A DNA stretch of 64,000 nucleotides from Ursus arctos (GCF_023065955.2 NW_026622986.1:12735848-12799847), one strand, 5' to 3'; counted from the stretch's first letter, positions 11,131-22,560 are shown. The notes: generated by a model from the sequence alone, not told the origin. Program-made: numbers and translations.

Positions 11131-13330
11131 AGACTCGTGTTCTTTTTTGGGGGGATTATTATGTGGGCAGAGTCATGTGTAGGTGGCTCCTTTTAGCCAC
11201 AAGTCTGAGTCTGGTCATCGCAAACACCCACAGCTATTAGGTTAACCCCACCCTGTATTTCTTCGCTGAGCCCGTTCTTGCCTTTGTCTCACCTGCTTTT
11301 CCACTTCCTAATGCTTCTGTTTCAGTTCTACAATTCTCGTGACTCACGCATTTGACTTCAGTGTCTTCTGCCCAAACACCCAGTCTCAGCCTCACTTTAC
11401 CGCACTGATCTTCCCTGGCATCTGATTAGCACCCAGAGCTGTGCTGACTTTCTCCCCAGTTCCCAAGACAACCTCTGACTTGGATCTTGCTGCACCACGA
11501 CCTATGTTGGCAAGCGGGGGGGGGGGGGGGGTTGGTGGTTGAGGAGCAGAGTGGAGAAGAGGAAGTTGGAAGGGGACCATGTTGTGGTTGAACCCACTAC
11601 CCTCTGTGGGAATGCCCTGTGGACAATGGAAGTATAAATGCAGGGCTCCGTGTGAGGAGGTAGATGGTGACATGGATAAATAAGCTATTTCTGCTTCACT
11701 CTGCACCAATATCTACAGAGATTAGATAATAGGAATAAAAATAATAGAAAACAAAGATCAGGGAGGATCTATCCCAAAGATAATCCTGGATCACAGTTAA
11801 AATGACTAAATCATTTTTCTGAAGTGGTAACTGTTGCCACCTTTGCTTCAAAAGGTAGTTACAGCTCCATCTTTATTCATATTTGTGAAATCTGGTTATT
11901 TTTATGGTCATACCTTTGCCAAGACAGCCACCTAGACAACAGGAAGATGAGTGGAATGGAAGATGTGAGGACTTAACATGTGGTTTCTTGGAAGTTTTAC
12001 TGAGACGTCGATCTGGAAAGGTCCATGAACACCTGATCAAAGAAACTAACCAAGCAGAGTATCCCATTTTTCTCTCAGAGTCCATAACAAAATGATCCTA
12101 AGTTGTCTCTTAATATATTATGTCTTCTATTTCAGGACATCTCTGAACAGTTGCAATGTTCTAAAATAACTTATTAGTAGTAAAGTTGGTGCAAAACAGA
12201 CTATAGTATGCTAGCCAAAAACATTAAGACTGCATTTCATTTTATGTTTCCCATTCTGGTAAGATTATAAAACACCAAATTCTTTAATATTTTTCAATAT
12301 ATTTATACATTCTGTTATGTTCCATCGTTGTCTGTTTTATGTTTATACTATTAGTGTTTTAATTATTGTCATTGTGGAAGGCTTTCATTATTTTTTTTTT
12401 TTTCCCTCCAAATGTCCTCTGAATTTGACTGTGGTTAAATTGAGTATGTGTGTGTGTATTTTTTCCTATGGCTACTTTCTAGGTAGTTTGAAATTGTCCT
12501 CTTGAAATTTTTTCCTCTAATCCCTAAGTTGTTAGGGAAATGCTTTTTTTCTTAAGGATTTCTTTTATTTTTTTAATATTTTATTAGTATTTCCTGTTTT
12601 ATTATATTTAATCAGAAAATACAGCCTGTACAATGTCTCCTTTGGATTTATTGGGATTTTCTGGTATATGACTAGTTTTCAATAAATATTATAAGCTAAG
12701 CCTCATTTTTTTTAAAGCAAAGCCTTTACTCAAGATTTTTACTCAAATCTGTTCTAGTATCTTTATTTTTTTCCCATTAATCAGTCGTATATAGACAAGA
12801 AATGTGTTATCATTGCTAAGGTCATAATTTTATAAGTCAAATCTTTAGCATTATTTCTCTATAACATTGATTTAGTCTTCAAAATAATTTGAATACATAA
12901 AAGAATATATTTTTGGCTAGAAAGTTTAATAATGAATCAGTTCTGAACCTAGACAAATAATGCTAAATTCTTAATTGCAGTTGTTGCTCCAGAGAAATAA
13001 TGAAAATAATTAGCTTCTGATAAGAAAAACACTCCCTGGAAAGTTACTAAGCATAGTAACAAAAAAATAAATAAAATATCTTCTATAAATTAATCATAAA
13101 ATTCACCAATCAGAAACAACATATGAAGGATACATTTTCATTTGAATTTTCTTTTCACTAAGAGCACGGGCAAGAAAGACTAGGGACTGTTGCAATACAC
13201 TTTCCACTTCAAATTGTCCACCTCAGATTGATGCTGGCAATGTTTTGGAGAGGAAAATCACAATCAGATGGGATGGAGAAGAGTCCCCTTTCCCTTTTTG
13301 TGAGCAGCTCTCATTGTGGAATTTAATGAA
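11131..13330. other. unique DNA with a 16-G tract, no gene seen
   Basis: I recognise no exon or repeat family. A run of 16 G at 11516-11531 followed by TTGGTGGTTGAGG is the only striking motif. A 105-codon minus frame (11392-11709) runs across this tract, is proline-rich for that reason and is probably chance. The DNA from 12100 to 13200 is very AT-rich. Confidence 0.45.
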
Positions 13331-13334
13331 AAGG

Positions 13335-14455
13335 GAACTTATGGGATGGAAGAAAATATTTGAAAACTGCGTATCAGATAAGAAGTTAATATCTAAAATA
13401 TATAAAGAACTCATACAACTCCATAACAACAACAACAACAACAACAACAAAACAAACAACCCAGTTTAAAAATAAGCAACAGACTTAAATAGACATTTTT
13501 CCAAAAAAGGCATACAAATGGCCAACAGGTACATGAAAAAGTGCTTAACACCACTAATCATCAGGGGTGCAAATCAGAACCACAGTGAGGTACCACCTCA
13601 CACCTGTCAGAACGGCTGTCATCAAGAAGGCAGGAGATAACATGTTAGTGAGGATGTGGAAAAGAGGGAACCCTTATACACTGTCTGGAATGTAAATTGG
13701 TTCAGCCATTATGGAAAACAGTATGGAGGCTCCTCAAAGTATTAAAAATAGAACTACCTTCTGGTCCAGCAGTTTATTCTCTCTTCTGGGAATAAATCCA
13801 GAGGGAATTAAAACAGGATCTCAAAGAGATACCTGCATGCTCAGGCTCATTGTAGCATTATTCACAATAGCCAAGATATGGAAACAACAAAAGTGCCCAT
13901 CAGTGGATGCCTGGATAAAGAAGATGTGGTGTATATATACACAGCAGAATATTATTCAGTCTTCACAAAGAAGGAAATCCTGCCATTTGTAACAACACGG
14001 ATGGATAGGCCTTGAGAGTGCTGTGCTAAGTGAGATCAGTCAGACAGAGAAAGACAAATACTATATGATCTCACATAAGTGAAAGTCTAGACTCTAAAAA
14101 CCAAGCTCATAAAAGCAGAGAGTAGAATGGTGGTTTCCAGGGCCTGGAGGATGGGAGAATTGTGGAGATGTTGAAGGGTACAAACTTGCAACTAATAGAT
14201 AAGTAAGTCCTGGAGTCTGATCTACAACATAATGATTATAGTCAACAATACTGTATTATAACCTTCAAAGTTGCTAAAAGACTAGATCTTAATTGTTTTA
14301 CCACAAAAAAAAATGATAATTATGTGACATCATAGAAATGTTAGCTAACATGTGGTGGTGATCATCCTATAGTATATAAATGTATCAGATCAACACATTG
14401 TACACCTTAAACATATATAATATTGTATGTTCAATTATATTTCAATTTAAAATAT
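13335..14455 (+). mobile_element. L1M LINE, ORF2 end and 3' UTR, plus strand
   Basis: The sense L1 order is clear: AGAAAATATTTGAAAACTGCG, AATATATAAAGAACTCATACAACTC, an (AAC)n expansion at 13421-13449, GGCCAACAGGTACATGAAAAAG, GAGGATGTGGAAAAGAGGG, GTGCCCATCAGTGGATGCC, GGTTTCCAGGGCCTGGAGG and TACACCTTAAACATATATAA near the 3' end. It is multiply frameshifted. A 93-codon frame at 13711-13992 is a remnant of ORF2 or the 3' UTR, not a gene. Confidence 0.85.
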
Positions 14456-14518
14456 ATATAATATGTATTAATTTCTGCTTTTGCCAGCATGCCCTTTAAT
14501 CATTTCTACGGACTTGAG

Positions 14519-14642
14519 CCCAAATGTGACTCTTTTTTTTTAATAGTTTTTTATTATGTTAGTCACCATACAGTACATCCCTAGTTTTTGATGTAATGTT
14601 CCATGATTCATTACTTGCATATAACACCCAAATGTGACTCTT
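14519..14642 (-). mobile_element. very short L1 3' end, minus strand, perfect 16-bp target duplication
   Basis: Only about 92 bp of L1 3' end is present: a T run, AGTTTTTTATTATGTTAGTCACC, ATACAGTACATCCC, CATGATTCATTACTTGCATATAACA. The direct repeat CCCAAATGTGACTCTT is identical at 14519-14534 and 14627-14642. This is a recent, extremely 5'-truncated retrotransposition event. Confidence 0.93.
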
Positions 14643-15142
14643 AATTCTATTTTAAATTATGAAATTGATACATGATGGAAAATTTGGAAAATAAAGAAAA
14701 AGAGACCAGCACCATAACACAAGCACTATTTCACATGTTGATTTATTATCTTCTAGTATTTTTTATTTGTTCCTGGTTTTCTTACTATTGTAAATTAGAA
14801 TATAAATTATTTTGTATCTTGCTTATTTTGCTTAAATATATGGTTAAAAATAATAGCCATTATTTTTAATAGTAACAACAACAACAAAACATTGAATGCA
14901 ATAGAATAACAACTCTTCCTTTATTTGTTGGATATTTAGATTGCTTTTAATTTCCAATACTGCTGCAGTTTTACCTTCAGGCATATAGAGTTCTTTCATA
15001 GTATGTAAAATTTCCTTGAATTAAATTCCTAAAGGTTGAATAAGTAAAACAAAGAAAATGAATATTTCTATGATATTAGGTATTTAATGAATATTTGTCA
15101 ATGAATGAATGAATATAAAATACCTCACTACTTGTAATGATC
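14643..15142. other. AT-rich unique DNA, no gene seen
   Basis: No gene or named repeat is visible. It contains short (CAA)n and (ATGA)n runs near 14875-14890 and 15100-15112. Confidence 0.45.
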
Positions 15143-15348
15143 AGAAAACAGATTGGGTGCCTAGGTGGCTCAGTGGGTTAAGCATCTGAATCTTGCTCTT
15201 GACTCTGGTCATCATCTCAGGGTTATGAGATTGAGCCCTGCTTCGTGCTCCTCACTGGGCATTGAGCCTGTTTAAGATTCTCTCTCCCTCTATCCCTCTC
15301 ACCCCCCTCTCCCTCTCTAAAACAAGAAATAAAGAAAAAGAAAACAGA
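15143..15348 (+). mobile_element. older CAN-SINE, plus strand
   Basis: The head GGGTGCCTAGGTGGCTCAGTGGG starts about 15155, followed by GATTGAGCCCTGCTTCGTGC, a CT tract and an A-rich tail. The direct repeat AGAAAACAGA lies at 15143-15152 and 15339-15348. The sequence differs from the young sub-type, so this is an older subfamily. Confidence 0.92.
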
Positions 15349-15539
15349 ATCCATTTTAGATTAAGTAGAAAGGAGTATACTACAAGGCATATGGCTGCAT
15401 ACAAAACTGAGAGGGTCAGGGAGTTAGGTTTGATGTTGACAGTCGAGATTAACAGGCAAGAGAAATGCCCAACTCTACCTTCAAAACCGTTCTGGTGAAA
15501 TGTCACTGCTGCTAGTACCCAGTACTCAATCTAAAATGA

Positions 15540-15680
15540 TAGGGACACTAAATTCTATACCTGAGACCACTATTACACTGTATGTTAATGAACTGGAATT
15601 TAAATAAAAGCTTGAAAAAGATAAAATAAAATAAAATAAAATAAAATAAAATAAAATAAAATAAAACAAAACAAAACAAA
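15540..15680 (+). mobile_element. short L1 3' end with (AAAAT)n tail, plus strand
   Basis: AGGGACACTAAATTCTATACC, CACTGTATGTTAATGAACTGGAATTTAAATAAAAGC is a carnivoran L1 3' end, followed by a perfect run of AAAAT units (about 15620-15665) and AAAAC units. The tail has grown into a microsatellite. The boundary on the left is uncertain. Confidence 0.75.
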
Positions 15681-15689
15681 AGGGACAGG

Positions 15690-15960
15690 ACAGCTGCCCC
15701 TGGAAGATTGCCCACATGTGGCTCTCAGTTAAGTTGCTCATTTCCACCTAGCAGATCTCATGTCATTGTGTTTCCTTGACTTGATCACAGGTAGAACCCT
15801 AATTGCAAAGACGTCTGGGAAACATCATTTCTAGATTTCCAGTTTCGGTGTTATGGGAGCACATTATACAAGGCACTAAGAGAGTGTTTCAGAAAGCCAG
15901 TTAATAGTATCTGCCGTAGAATTATAAAGAAGGAAAGGGAGGGAGGTAAAGAGGAAAGGG
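15690..15960. other. unique DNA, no gene seen
   Basis: Nothing recognisable is present apart from a purine-rich stretch at about 15928-15970. Confidence 0.4.
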
Positions 15961-15989
15961 AGAAAGAAAAGCTTTTTTCTATAACTCTT

Positions 15990-16745
15990 ACAGTTTTACT
16001 GTTACACTTAAATTCTTCACCCAGTTTGAATTTATTATGTGGAAGGTGATGGAGTAGGATCTGATATTATTTTTTTCCAAATGGATAGCGATTTCTTAAA
16101 TAATTTCTTATTTCTGCTGATTATTGCCAACTTTTTCAGATATTAAATTTAAATTCTGTGATCTCTTTGTTCTTTTCTATTGGTTTATTTGTGTAAATCT
16201 TAAAGTACCGAATTTTGTCTTTAAAATACATGTTTTGTATTCTTAACCAAATTACTTAAGAATAATCTTTTATTTTTCAGATGAAGTTTATAATAAGTTT
16301 GTCAGCTTTTATTTATTTGTTTTAATCCATCTGGAAGTTTGATTGAAATTGCAAAAAGTTTTGTATTCATTTAGAAAGAATGGTATCTTCTTCATATTGA
16401 AAGTTCCTTTCTAGTAACATGTTCTGTCCATTTGTTCAAGTTTTCTTTTATGCCATATAGATTTCTCTATCTGGAATTGACAAATTGCTAATTATTTATT
16501 CTGTAGTCTTCATAGCTTTTGTTGCTGTTACAGATTTTATGTTTTTGCTGTATCATTTTCTAACATTTATTGCCTGATATATAGAAATGTTATTTTGTGT
16601 GTATTTACATCACATCTGCTATCCAATTAATTTTACTTTTTGCTTGTATTCCTATGTAGACAATCATGTCACCTATGTATTATACTAATTTCATCTTTTC
16701 CCTATTGCCTATTTAACAAATCTGTTGAGGGGCTTTTGTAAATAA
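15990..16745 (-). mobile_element. diverged L1 ORF2 fragment, minus strand
   Basis: The + strand follows the reversed L1 ORF2 pattern (CACCCAGTTTGAATTTATTATG, ATTTAGAAAGAATGGTATC, TGTAGACAATCATGTCACC, TTTCATCTTTTCCCTATTGCC). It contains many stops in every frame. It is next to a sense L1 that starts at about 16747. Confidence 0.65.
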
Positions 16746-16746
16746 A

Positions 16747-18137
16747 GTGTGAGATCAAAGATGGTGGTGGAGTAGGAGGTCCCTAGGCTCCTCTCATCCC
16801 ACGAACACAACTAGATAAATATCAAATCATCCTAAATATCCCAGAAACTGGGCAGAAGACTGACCTAACAAACTCTACAACTAAAGAAAAAAAAGAGGCC
16901 ACATTGAAGAAGAAGACAGAGACTTAGACAAAATGTGAAGATGGAGGAATTTATCCCAAATGAAAGAACAAGATAAAGGCCACAGCCAGAGATCTTAGTG
17001 AAACAGATATAAGTAACATGCCTGATGGAGAATTTAGAGCAAAAACCATAAGGATATTCACTGGGCTTGAGAAAAGAATAGAAGACATCAGTGAGACCCT
17101 TACCACAGAGATAAAAGAGTTTAAAAAGAATCAGATGAAGAATACAATAAGCGAGATTGGCAACAGGCTTGATTAAATGAACAGCATGCTGAAAGAAGCA
17201 GAAGAATGAATTAGTGACCTAGAAGATAAAATAATGGGCAATAATTCAGATGAAGAAAAGAAAGAAGAATATGCAACACGAGAATAGATTTAGGGAATTC
17301 AGTGACTCCATCAAATGTAATAACATTTGTATTACAGGAGTCCCAGAAGAAGAAGAGGGTGGAAAGGGGGCAGAAAATTTATCTCAAGAAATAAGAGTAG
17401 AAAACTTCCCTAATCTGGGGAAGGAAATAGACATCCAGAACCAGGAAGCACATAGAATGCCCATCCAAATCAACAAAAGCAGGCCGACACCAAGACATAT
17501 TGTAATTAAATTTGCAAAATATAGTGATAAAGCAAAAATCTTAAAGGCAACAAGACAAAAGAAGTCGTTAACTTACAAGGGAATACCCATAAGGCTAGCT
17601 AGAGCTTTCTCAACAGAAGCTTGGCAAGCCATAAAAAAGTGGCATGATATATTCAGAGTACTGAATGGGAAAAATCTGCAGCCGAGAATACCCTATCCAG
17701 TAAGGCTATGATTCAGAGTAGGAGAGATAAAGAGTTTCCCAAAGAGACAAAAACTAAAGGAGTTGTGACTACTAACCCAGCCCTACAAGAAATATTAAAG
17801 GGGACTCTTTGAGTGCAAAGGTAAGACCAATAGTGACAAAGACAAGAAAAGATCAGAGAAAATCTCCAGAAACAATGACAAAATAAGTAATAAAATGGCA
17901 ATAAATACTTATCTATCAATAATTACTTTGAATGTAAATAGACTAAATGCTCCAGTCAAAAGACATAGGATGTCAGAATGGGTAAAAAAAAAAAAAAAGT
18001 AAGACTTATCTATATGCTCATTTTAGACCTAAAAACACCTGCAGATTGAAAGTGAGGGATTGGAGATATATTTATCTTGTAAATGGAAGTCAAAAGAAAG
18101 TCAGAGTAGCAATACTTACATCAGACAAACTAGACTT
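16747..18137 (+). mobile_element. L1 5' part: 5' UTR end, ORF1 and start of ORF2, plus strand
   Basis: The fragment opens with an L1 5'-UTR-like GGTGGTGGAGTAGGAGGTCCCTAGG and contains most of ORF1 (17250-17711), the ORF1-ORF2 spacer (AAGGGGACTCTTTGAGTGC) and the first part of ORF2 with the pattern ITLNVNRLNAPVKRHRMSEW. ORF2 ends abruptly near 18137, in the endonuclease region, where minus-strand L1 begins. It is inactive, with several stops and frame breaks. Confidence 0.85.
17250..17711 (+). pseudogene. L1 ORF1 protein remnant (153 codons open)
   Basis: This open stretch is the C-terminal two thirds of an L1 ORF1 RNA-binding protein. Visible landmarks are ICITGVPEEEE near residues 26-36, the ENFPNLGKE segment near residues 51-59, the RPTPRHIVIKFAKYSDKAKIL block (about residues 79-99), and YKGIPIRLARAFSTE followed by IPYPVRL at the end. 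In a live element this protein forms a trimeric nucleic-acid chaperone with RRM and C-terminal domains. Here the upstream coiled-coil part (about 16980-17250) contains in-frame stops, so the gene is broken and only about half of the usual length is open. It is a retrotransposon remnant, not a host gene. Confidence 0.85.
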
Positions 18138-18995
18138 TGCTTTTCTTATAATGTTTTTGTCCTACTTTGGTATCAGGGTAGTACTGGCCTCACAGAATGA
18201 TTTTGAATGTGTTCCCTCCATTCCATTATTTCTAAGATTATGATAACAATTGTCATTAATTATTTTTTTAAATGTTTGGTAGAACTCATCAGTGAAACCA
18301 TATGGTCTTGGGCTTTTCTGGGCTGGGAGATTTTTGATTCCTAATTCAACTTTCATTCTTGTTATTGGTCTAAGAAGATTTCCTCTACTTCTTGGATTCA
18401 AGATTTGTGATTCAATCATGATAATGTGTGAATTTTTAGGACTTATCTGATCTTTTTTTCTAAGTTAATTTGATTTGTTAGTATATAATTATTTCTAGTA
18501 ATCTGTTACCACACTGTATTTTTGTGGTTATCTGTTGAATTGTTTTCTCTTCTGTTTCTCATTTTGGTTTTCGAGTCTTCTGTCTTTTTTTTTTTTAGTT
18601 AATGTAGTTAAACCATTACCGATTTTATTTTTTTGGAAAGAATGGTCATTACTTTCAATGTTACATTACTGTTTATTCTGGTCTCTATTTTATTTATTTA
18701 TGATTTTTCTTTGTTATTTCCTTCCTCTAAATTTCAGGTAAGTTTCCTCTTTTTCTAGTTCCTTGCGGTGGAATGTTAAGTTTTTTATTTGAACTTGTTT
18801 CTTAATACAAGCATTTATAGCATAAATTTCACTATAACATTTGCTTTTGCTGCATCTCATAGGTTTTGGAATATTGTGTTTTCTTTTTTTTTTTTGAGAC
18901 ATATTTCGATTTACTGTTTGAATTCTTATTTGGCCCATTGCTTGTGCAGTGGTGTGTTGTTTAATATTTACATGTTTAAATATTTAGTATTTTTA
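18138..18995 (-). mobile_element. L1 ORF2 fragment (linker and early RT region), minus strand
   Basis: On the minus strand 18419-18162 reads ORF2 sequence (RPYGFTDEFYQTFKK, then EGTHSKSFCEASTTLIPK, the segment leading into the reverse transcriptase). On the same strand 18938-18714 reads an earlier ORF2 part. Frames are broken. It abuts a sense L1 at 18137/18138 head-on, which could be an inversion or two separate insertions. Confidence 0.8.
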
Positions 18996-19002
18996 AATAA
19001 AT

Positions 19003-19028
19003 AAAATACATACATACATACATACATA
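19003..19028. repeat. (ATAC)n microsatellite
   Basis: A short run of ATAC/CATA units (ACATACATACATACATACATA) follows AAATAAATAAAATACAT. It is small and possibly polymorphic. Confidence 0.85.
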
Positions 19029-19029
19029 A

Positions 19030-19325
19030 AGTTTTATTGCCACTAGCCATGGCTTGTTATCTACAGCACCTTTTTCCCTTCGACAGCAGACTTGAGTAGT
19101 TGTAATAGAGACCATGTGACCTGCAAAACCTCAAATATTTGCTATCTAGCCCTTTATAGAAAAGGTTTGCCAGGTCCTGCCATAAAATATCTATAAATTT
19201 GAAATATTTATTCTGGCCTTGTATTGTCTCAGACCACCAGAACAGACAAATAGCAATAATGATGAGACTCTTTGACTTGTATCTGACTTTAAAAGAAACA
19301 GTTTCTGTGTTTTACAGCTAGAATC
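19030..19325. other. unique DNA, no gene seen
   Basis: No recognisable gene or repeat. The stretch has few open frames. Confidence 0.4.
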
Positions 19326-19466
19326 ATGGTTGCCAGGGGCACCTGGGTAGCTCAGTCAGTTAAGATCTCAGCTCAGGTCTTAATCTCAGGGTGTGAGCTC
19401 AAGCCCCACATTAGTCTCCACACTAGGCTTTAAAAAAGAAAAAGAAAGAAAGATTAATGGTTGCCA
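19326..19466 (+). mobile_element. short older CAN-SINE, plus strand
   Basis: GGGGCACCTGGGTAGCTCAGTCAG, AGCTCAAGCCCCACATTAG and an A-rich tail (AAAAAAGAAAAAGAAAGAAAG) make a roughly 120-bp copy lacking much of the CT region. The direct repeat ATGGTTGCCA flanks it at 19326-19335 and 19457-19466. Confidence 0.92.
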
Positions 19467-19584
19467 TTGGTTTCTGGTAGATTCCCTTATCAAATTAAGG
19501 AAAGTACCAACTATTTCAACCTTGCTAAGAGGGTTTAATCAGGAGTACATTTTGTATTTTACCAACTACCTGTTCACCATGTAT

Positions 19585-19990
19585 TAAGATGATCATATGG
19601 TCTATCATTAACATTTAAGTTTGTGAATTACTCTAATATATTTCCTACTGGTGAGGTGTTCTTGCATTCCTGGTTATTATGTATTGTTCTTTTAATATAT
19701 TTCTGGAATTGATTTTCTAAACTTTTATTTGGGATTTTTGCATCTATGTTTGTAAGTAATATTAATTTGTTTTCTTATTTTTTGGTTGGTTTTTTAATAG
19801 CAACCTATTCTTGTTGCTATGTTATTTTAAATTCTCTGAAAGCATCAGTTAAAATTTTTTTAAAAATTTCTCTTCCATTTCTCTCATTAGCTCTGTCTCC
19901 TCAGGGGTCAGTGTTCTGGTTTTTAGTTTTGAGGCTCTTATGCTCTTGCTTTTCCTCAAATATTTCATGACCCTTGGTTGTTGATTCATA
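19585..19990 (-). mobile_element. diverged L1 ORF2 fragment, minus strand
   Basis: The + strand resembles reversed ORF2: GATGATCATATGGTCTATCATTAAC, GAGGTGTTCTTGCATTCCTGG, TTTTTGCATCTATGTTTGTAAGTAATATTAATTTG. In L1 order this piece belongs between the 15990-16745 and 18138-18995 fragments, so the local order is scrambled. Confidence 0.6.
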
Positions 19991-19999
19991 ATTTTAATG

Positions 20000-20395
20000 A
20001 AAGGGCTAGAATGATATAGGAAAATGGTATGGATTTACTTGACAGCTGTTAAAACCCTCTTTTTTGGCTAGAAAGCTGACTGTAGGGTTCTTTCTATAAA
20101 TGAATGTGGGGATTAATAGACAGGCAGCTTTTCCCTTTGGTTTGGATAACAATGAGACATGTAAGTTTTAGCCCTCCTTGAATACTGTTTACGGAGGCCA
20201 ACAAAGCTTTGTGCTGGAGGTAGAGCACATGAGAGTTCTTAGTGCATTTCATTGAATGTGAAAATTTCTCTTCCCACTTCCTTCTGATCGATTGATTGAA
20301 TTGTTAGCTGGTTGGATTGGAATCTGCCTGTGTGTCATGCAATCCCAACTTTCAAAGCACTGCTCTGTTTGTTTTGGGGGGCTTAATAGCTTAGG
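20000..20395. other. unique DNA, no gene seen
   Basis: No gene, RNA or named repeat is seen in this stretch. Confidence 0.4.
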
Positions 20396-20680
20396 AACCA
20401 ATGAAAGGGATAAAGAAAGGGGGGGTAATCAGAAGGGGGAATGAAGCATGAGAGACTATGGACTCTGAGAAACAAACTGAGGGCTTCAGAGGGGAGGGGG
20501 GTGGGGGAATGGGATAGACCGGTGATGGATAGTAAGGAGGGCACGTATTGCATGGTGCACTGGGTATTATACGCAACTAATGAATCATCGAACTTTCCAT
20601 CAAAAACCAGGGATGTACTGTATGGTGACTAACATAACATAATAAAAAATAATAATAATTTTAAAAAAAGAAACCAATGA
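20396..20680 (+). mobile_element. young L1 3' end, plus strand, with target duplication
   Basis: The carnivoran L1 3' UTR is clear: CATGAGAGACTATGGACTCTGAG, GGGCTTCAGAGGGGAGGGGGG, GGATAGACCGGTGATGG, GGATGTACTGTATGGTGAC and an A-rich tail. The short duplication AACCAATGA lies at 20396-20404 and 20672-20680. The insert is about 267 bp, strongly 5'-truncated. Confidence 0.9.
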
Positions 20681-21234
20681 GACACTTTTCCCATGTTATT
20701 TAAGGCAAAGATTCTTGCTGATTTTAGACTGGGGCAGTTGGTGACAGCTCATTTTTCCTTGTGACACAGAAATTAAATGACCCATAGCACTTAGTCCTTT
20801 AAATAATTACTCCTCCAGTTGTGGGTGGGGGGGTCCTCTGGATTCCCTCTTTGCTGACCCTGAGCTTGGGTGTTTTCCTTGGCTCTACTTAAGCAGCCCT
20901 CCTCTAGACTCATATTGAACTGCTGTTTCCTTAGCACTCATTGTTCAGTCCCTTCTCCTTAACATCTTCCAGAAATTCCTCAAAATTTTTGGTATGGTGG
21001 TGCCATTCTACCTTGCTTTCCAGACTGTTATATAGTCATTTCCTTAGGATTTTAGTAGAGAGTGTATATTCACTGCCCACTATTTGGAGCCAGAAGTTGT
21101 CATTTATTTTATTTTATCATAAACCCGAGCTCAAAGGATGGATGGGATAAATATATTTATCCCTTGTGCCTCTTTGCACTTGAACCTTTCCCTCCAACTC
21201 CTGGTTCCAACTCTTGCTTTCAGTCACTATAGCT
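20681..21234. other. unique DNA, no gene seen
   Basis: No gene seen. A 69-codon plus frame (20941-21150) has no recognised features. Confidence 0.4.
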
Positions 21235-21680
21235 ATTCCTTTTCTAGAATTTCATATAAATGGAATTATACAGTATACAGTATTTATGTTTGACTTCTCT
21301 CATTTAGCCTAATATTTTTTAGATTCATCCATGTTGTTCTGTGTATTATTATTTTTCCTTTTCTTTATTGACAATAGGATTCCGTGGAATGAACATACCA
21401 CAATTTGTTTATTCACTCACCAGGTTTGGTTTTATGAATAATGCTGTTATGAACATTTAAACACATTTCTGAGTGAGCATGTACTTTCACTTTGCTTGGG
21501 CTAATACCTTAAAGTGAAATTGCTAAGCTGAGTGGTGAATGTATGTTTAATTTTACATGGTACTGTATGGTACTGCCATATTGTTTTTCAAAGCAGTTAT
21601 ACCATTTTGCGTTTCTACTAGCAATGTATGAGGTTTCCAGTTGCTCTACAACCTCATCAACACTTGGCATTCTTGGGTCT
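21235..21680 (-). mobile_element. old L1M 3' region, minus strand
   Basis: The + strand gives reversed L1: TTCATATAAATGGAATTATACAG, TTAGATTCATCCATGTTGTTC, AATAATGCTGTTATGAACATTTAAAC, CTACAACCTCATCAACACTTGGC. It is diverged and without a frame. Confidence 0.75.
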
Positions 21681-22320
21681 TTTTTTTTTTGAGATATAAC
21701 TGACATATAGCTTTATATTCGTTTCAGGTGTGCAACATAATGATGCTATGTTTATATTGTGAAATGATCACCATAGTTCTAGTTAACATCTGTCATCACA
21801 CATAGTTATAAAAATTTTTCTTGTGATGAGAACTTTTAAGATCTACTCTCTTAACAACTTTCAAATATACAATACGGTATTATTAACTATAGTTACCAGG
21901 GGCGCCTGGGTGGCGCAGTCGTTAGGCATCTGTCTTTGGCTCAGGGCGTGATCCCGGCATTATGGGATCGAGCCCCACATTGGGCTCCTCCGCTGGGAAG
22001 CCTGCTTCTTCCTCTCCTGCTCCCCCTGCTTGTGTTCCCTCTCTCGCTGGCTGTCTATCTCTGTCAAATAAATAAATAAAATCTTAAAAAAAAAACAACT
22101 ATAGTTACTATGCTGGATATTACACACCCATGACTTATGTATCTTATAACTGGGTGTTTCTACCTTTTGACCCCTTCACCCACTTTGCCCAGCCCCCACC
22201 CCAGCCTCTGGCAACCACCAGTCTGTTCTCTGTATCTATGAGCTTGGGTTTTTGTGGTGGGTTTTTTTTTTTTTTAATTCTACATATAAGTGAGATCATA
22301 CAGTATTTGTCTTTGTCTGT
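21681..22320 (-). mobile_element. L1 3' UTR, minus strand, interrupted by a SINE
   Basis: After a T run, GAGATATAACTGACATATAGC, AATGATCACCATAGTTCTAG and TTAAGATCTACTCTCTTAAC form reversed L1 3' UTR. The copy continues after the SINE at 22097 with TACCTTTTGACCCC, TCTGGCAACCACCAG and CTACATATAAGTGAGATCATAC. Confidence 0.8.
21885..22108 (+). mobile_element. young CAN-SINE, plus strand, nested in L1
   Basis: A near-complete copy runs from GGGGCGCCTGGGTGGCGCAG at about 21899 to AATAAATAAATAAAATC plus an A tail. The direct repeat AACTATAGTTAC lies at 21885-21896 and 22097-22108. It is inserted inside the reversed L1 3' UTR. Confidence 0.95.
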
Positions 22321-22339
22321 GCATTTTAAATTTACCTAC

Positions 22340-22560
22340 CTACATACAGGCACCACTGTGTGCCAGTTACTGCGCCAGGGCCTGACTATGCTAATTTAAC
22401 TCGCAAAGCAATTTGATGAATTAGGTTTTCTTACTCCCATCTTACAGTTGAAAAACCTGGAGTTCAACAGGTTAAGTTACTCAAAGTTGTGAAGTAGTTA
22501 GGACTGAATTCAGGTTTGACTCATCCAGTATCACATTCACACCTAATAAATTTTCTGATG
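22340..22560 (-). mobile_element. MIR SINE, minus strand
   Basis: The diverged complement of MIR is visible: TTACTGCGCCAGGGCCTGACTATGC, CCATCTTACAGTTGAAAAACC, GGTTAAGTTACTCAAAGTTGTG. No duplication is left. Confidence 0.65.

Noticed and set aside
17250..17711. 153-codon frame as a possible host gene
   Set aside because: The protein pattern is L1 ORF1 (ICITGVPEEEE, RPTPRHIVIKFAKYSDK, IPYPVRL), and it lies between L1 5' UTR and ORF2 sequence.
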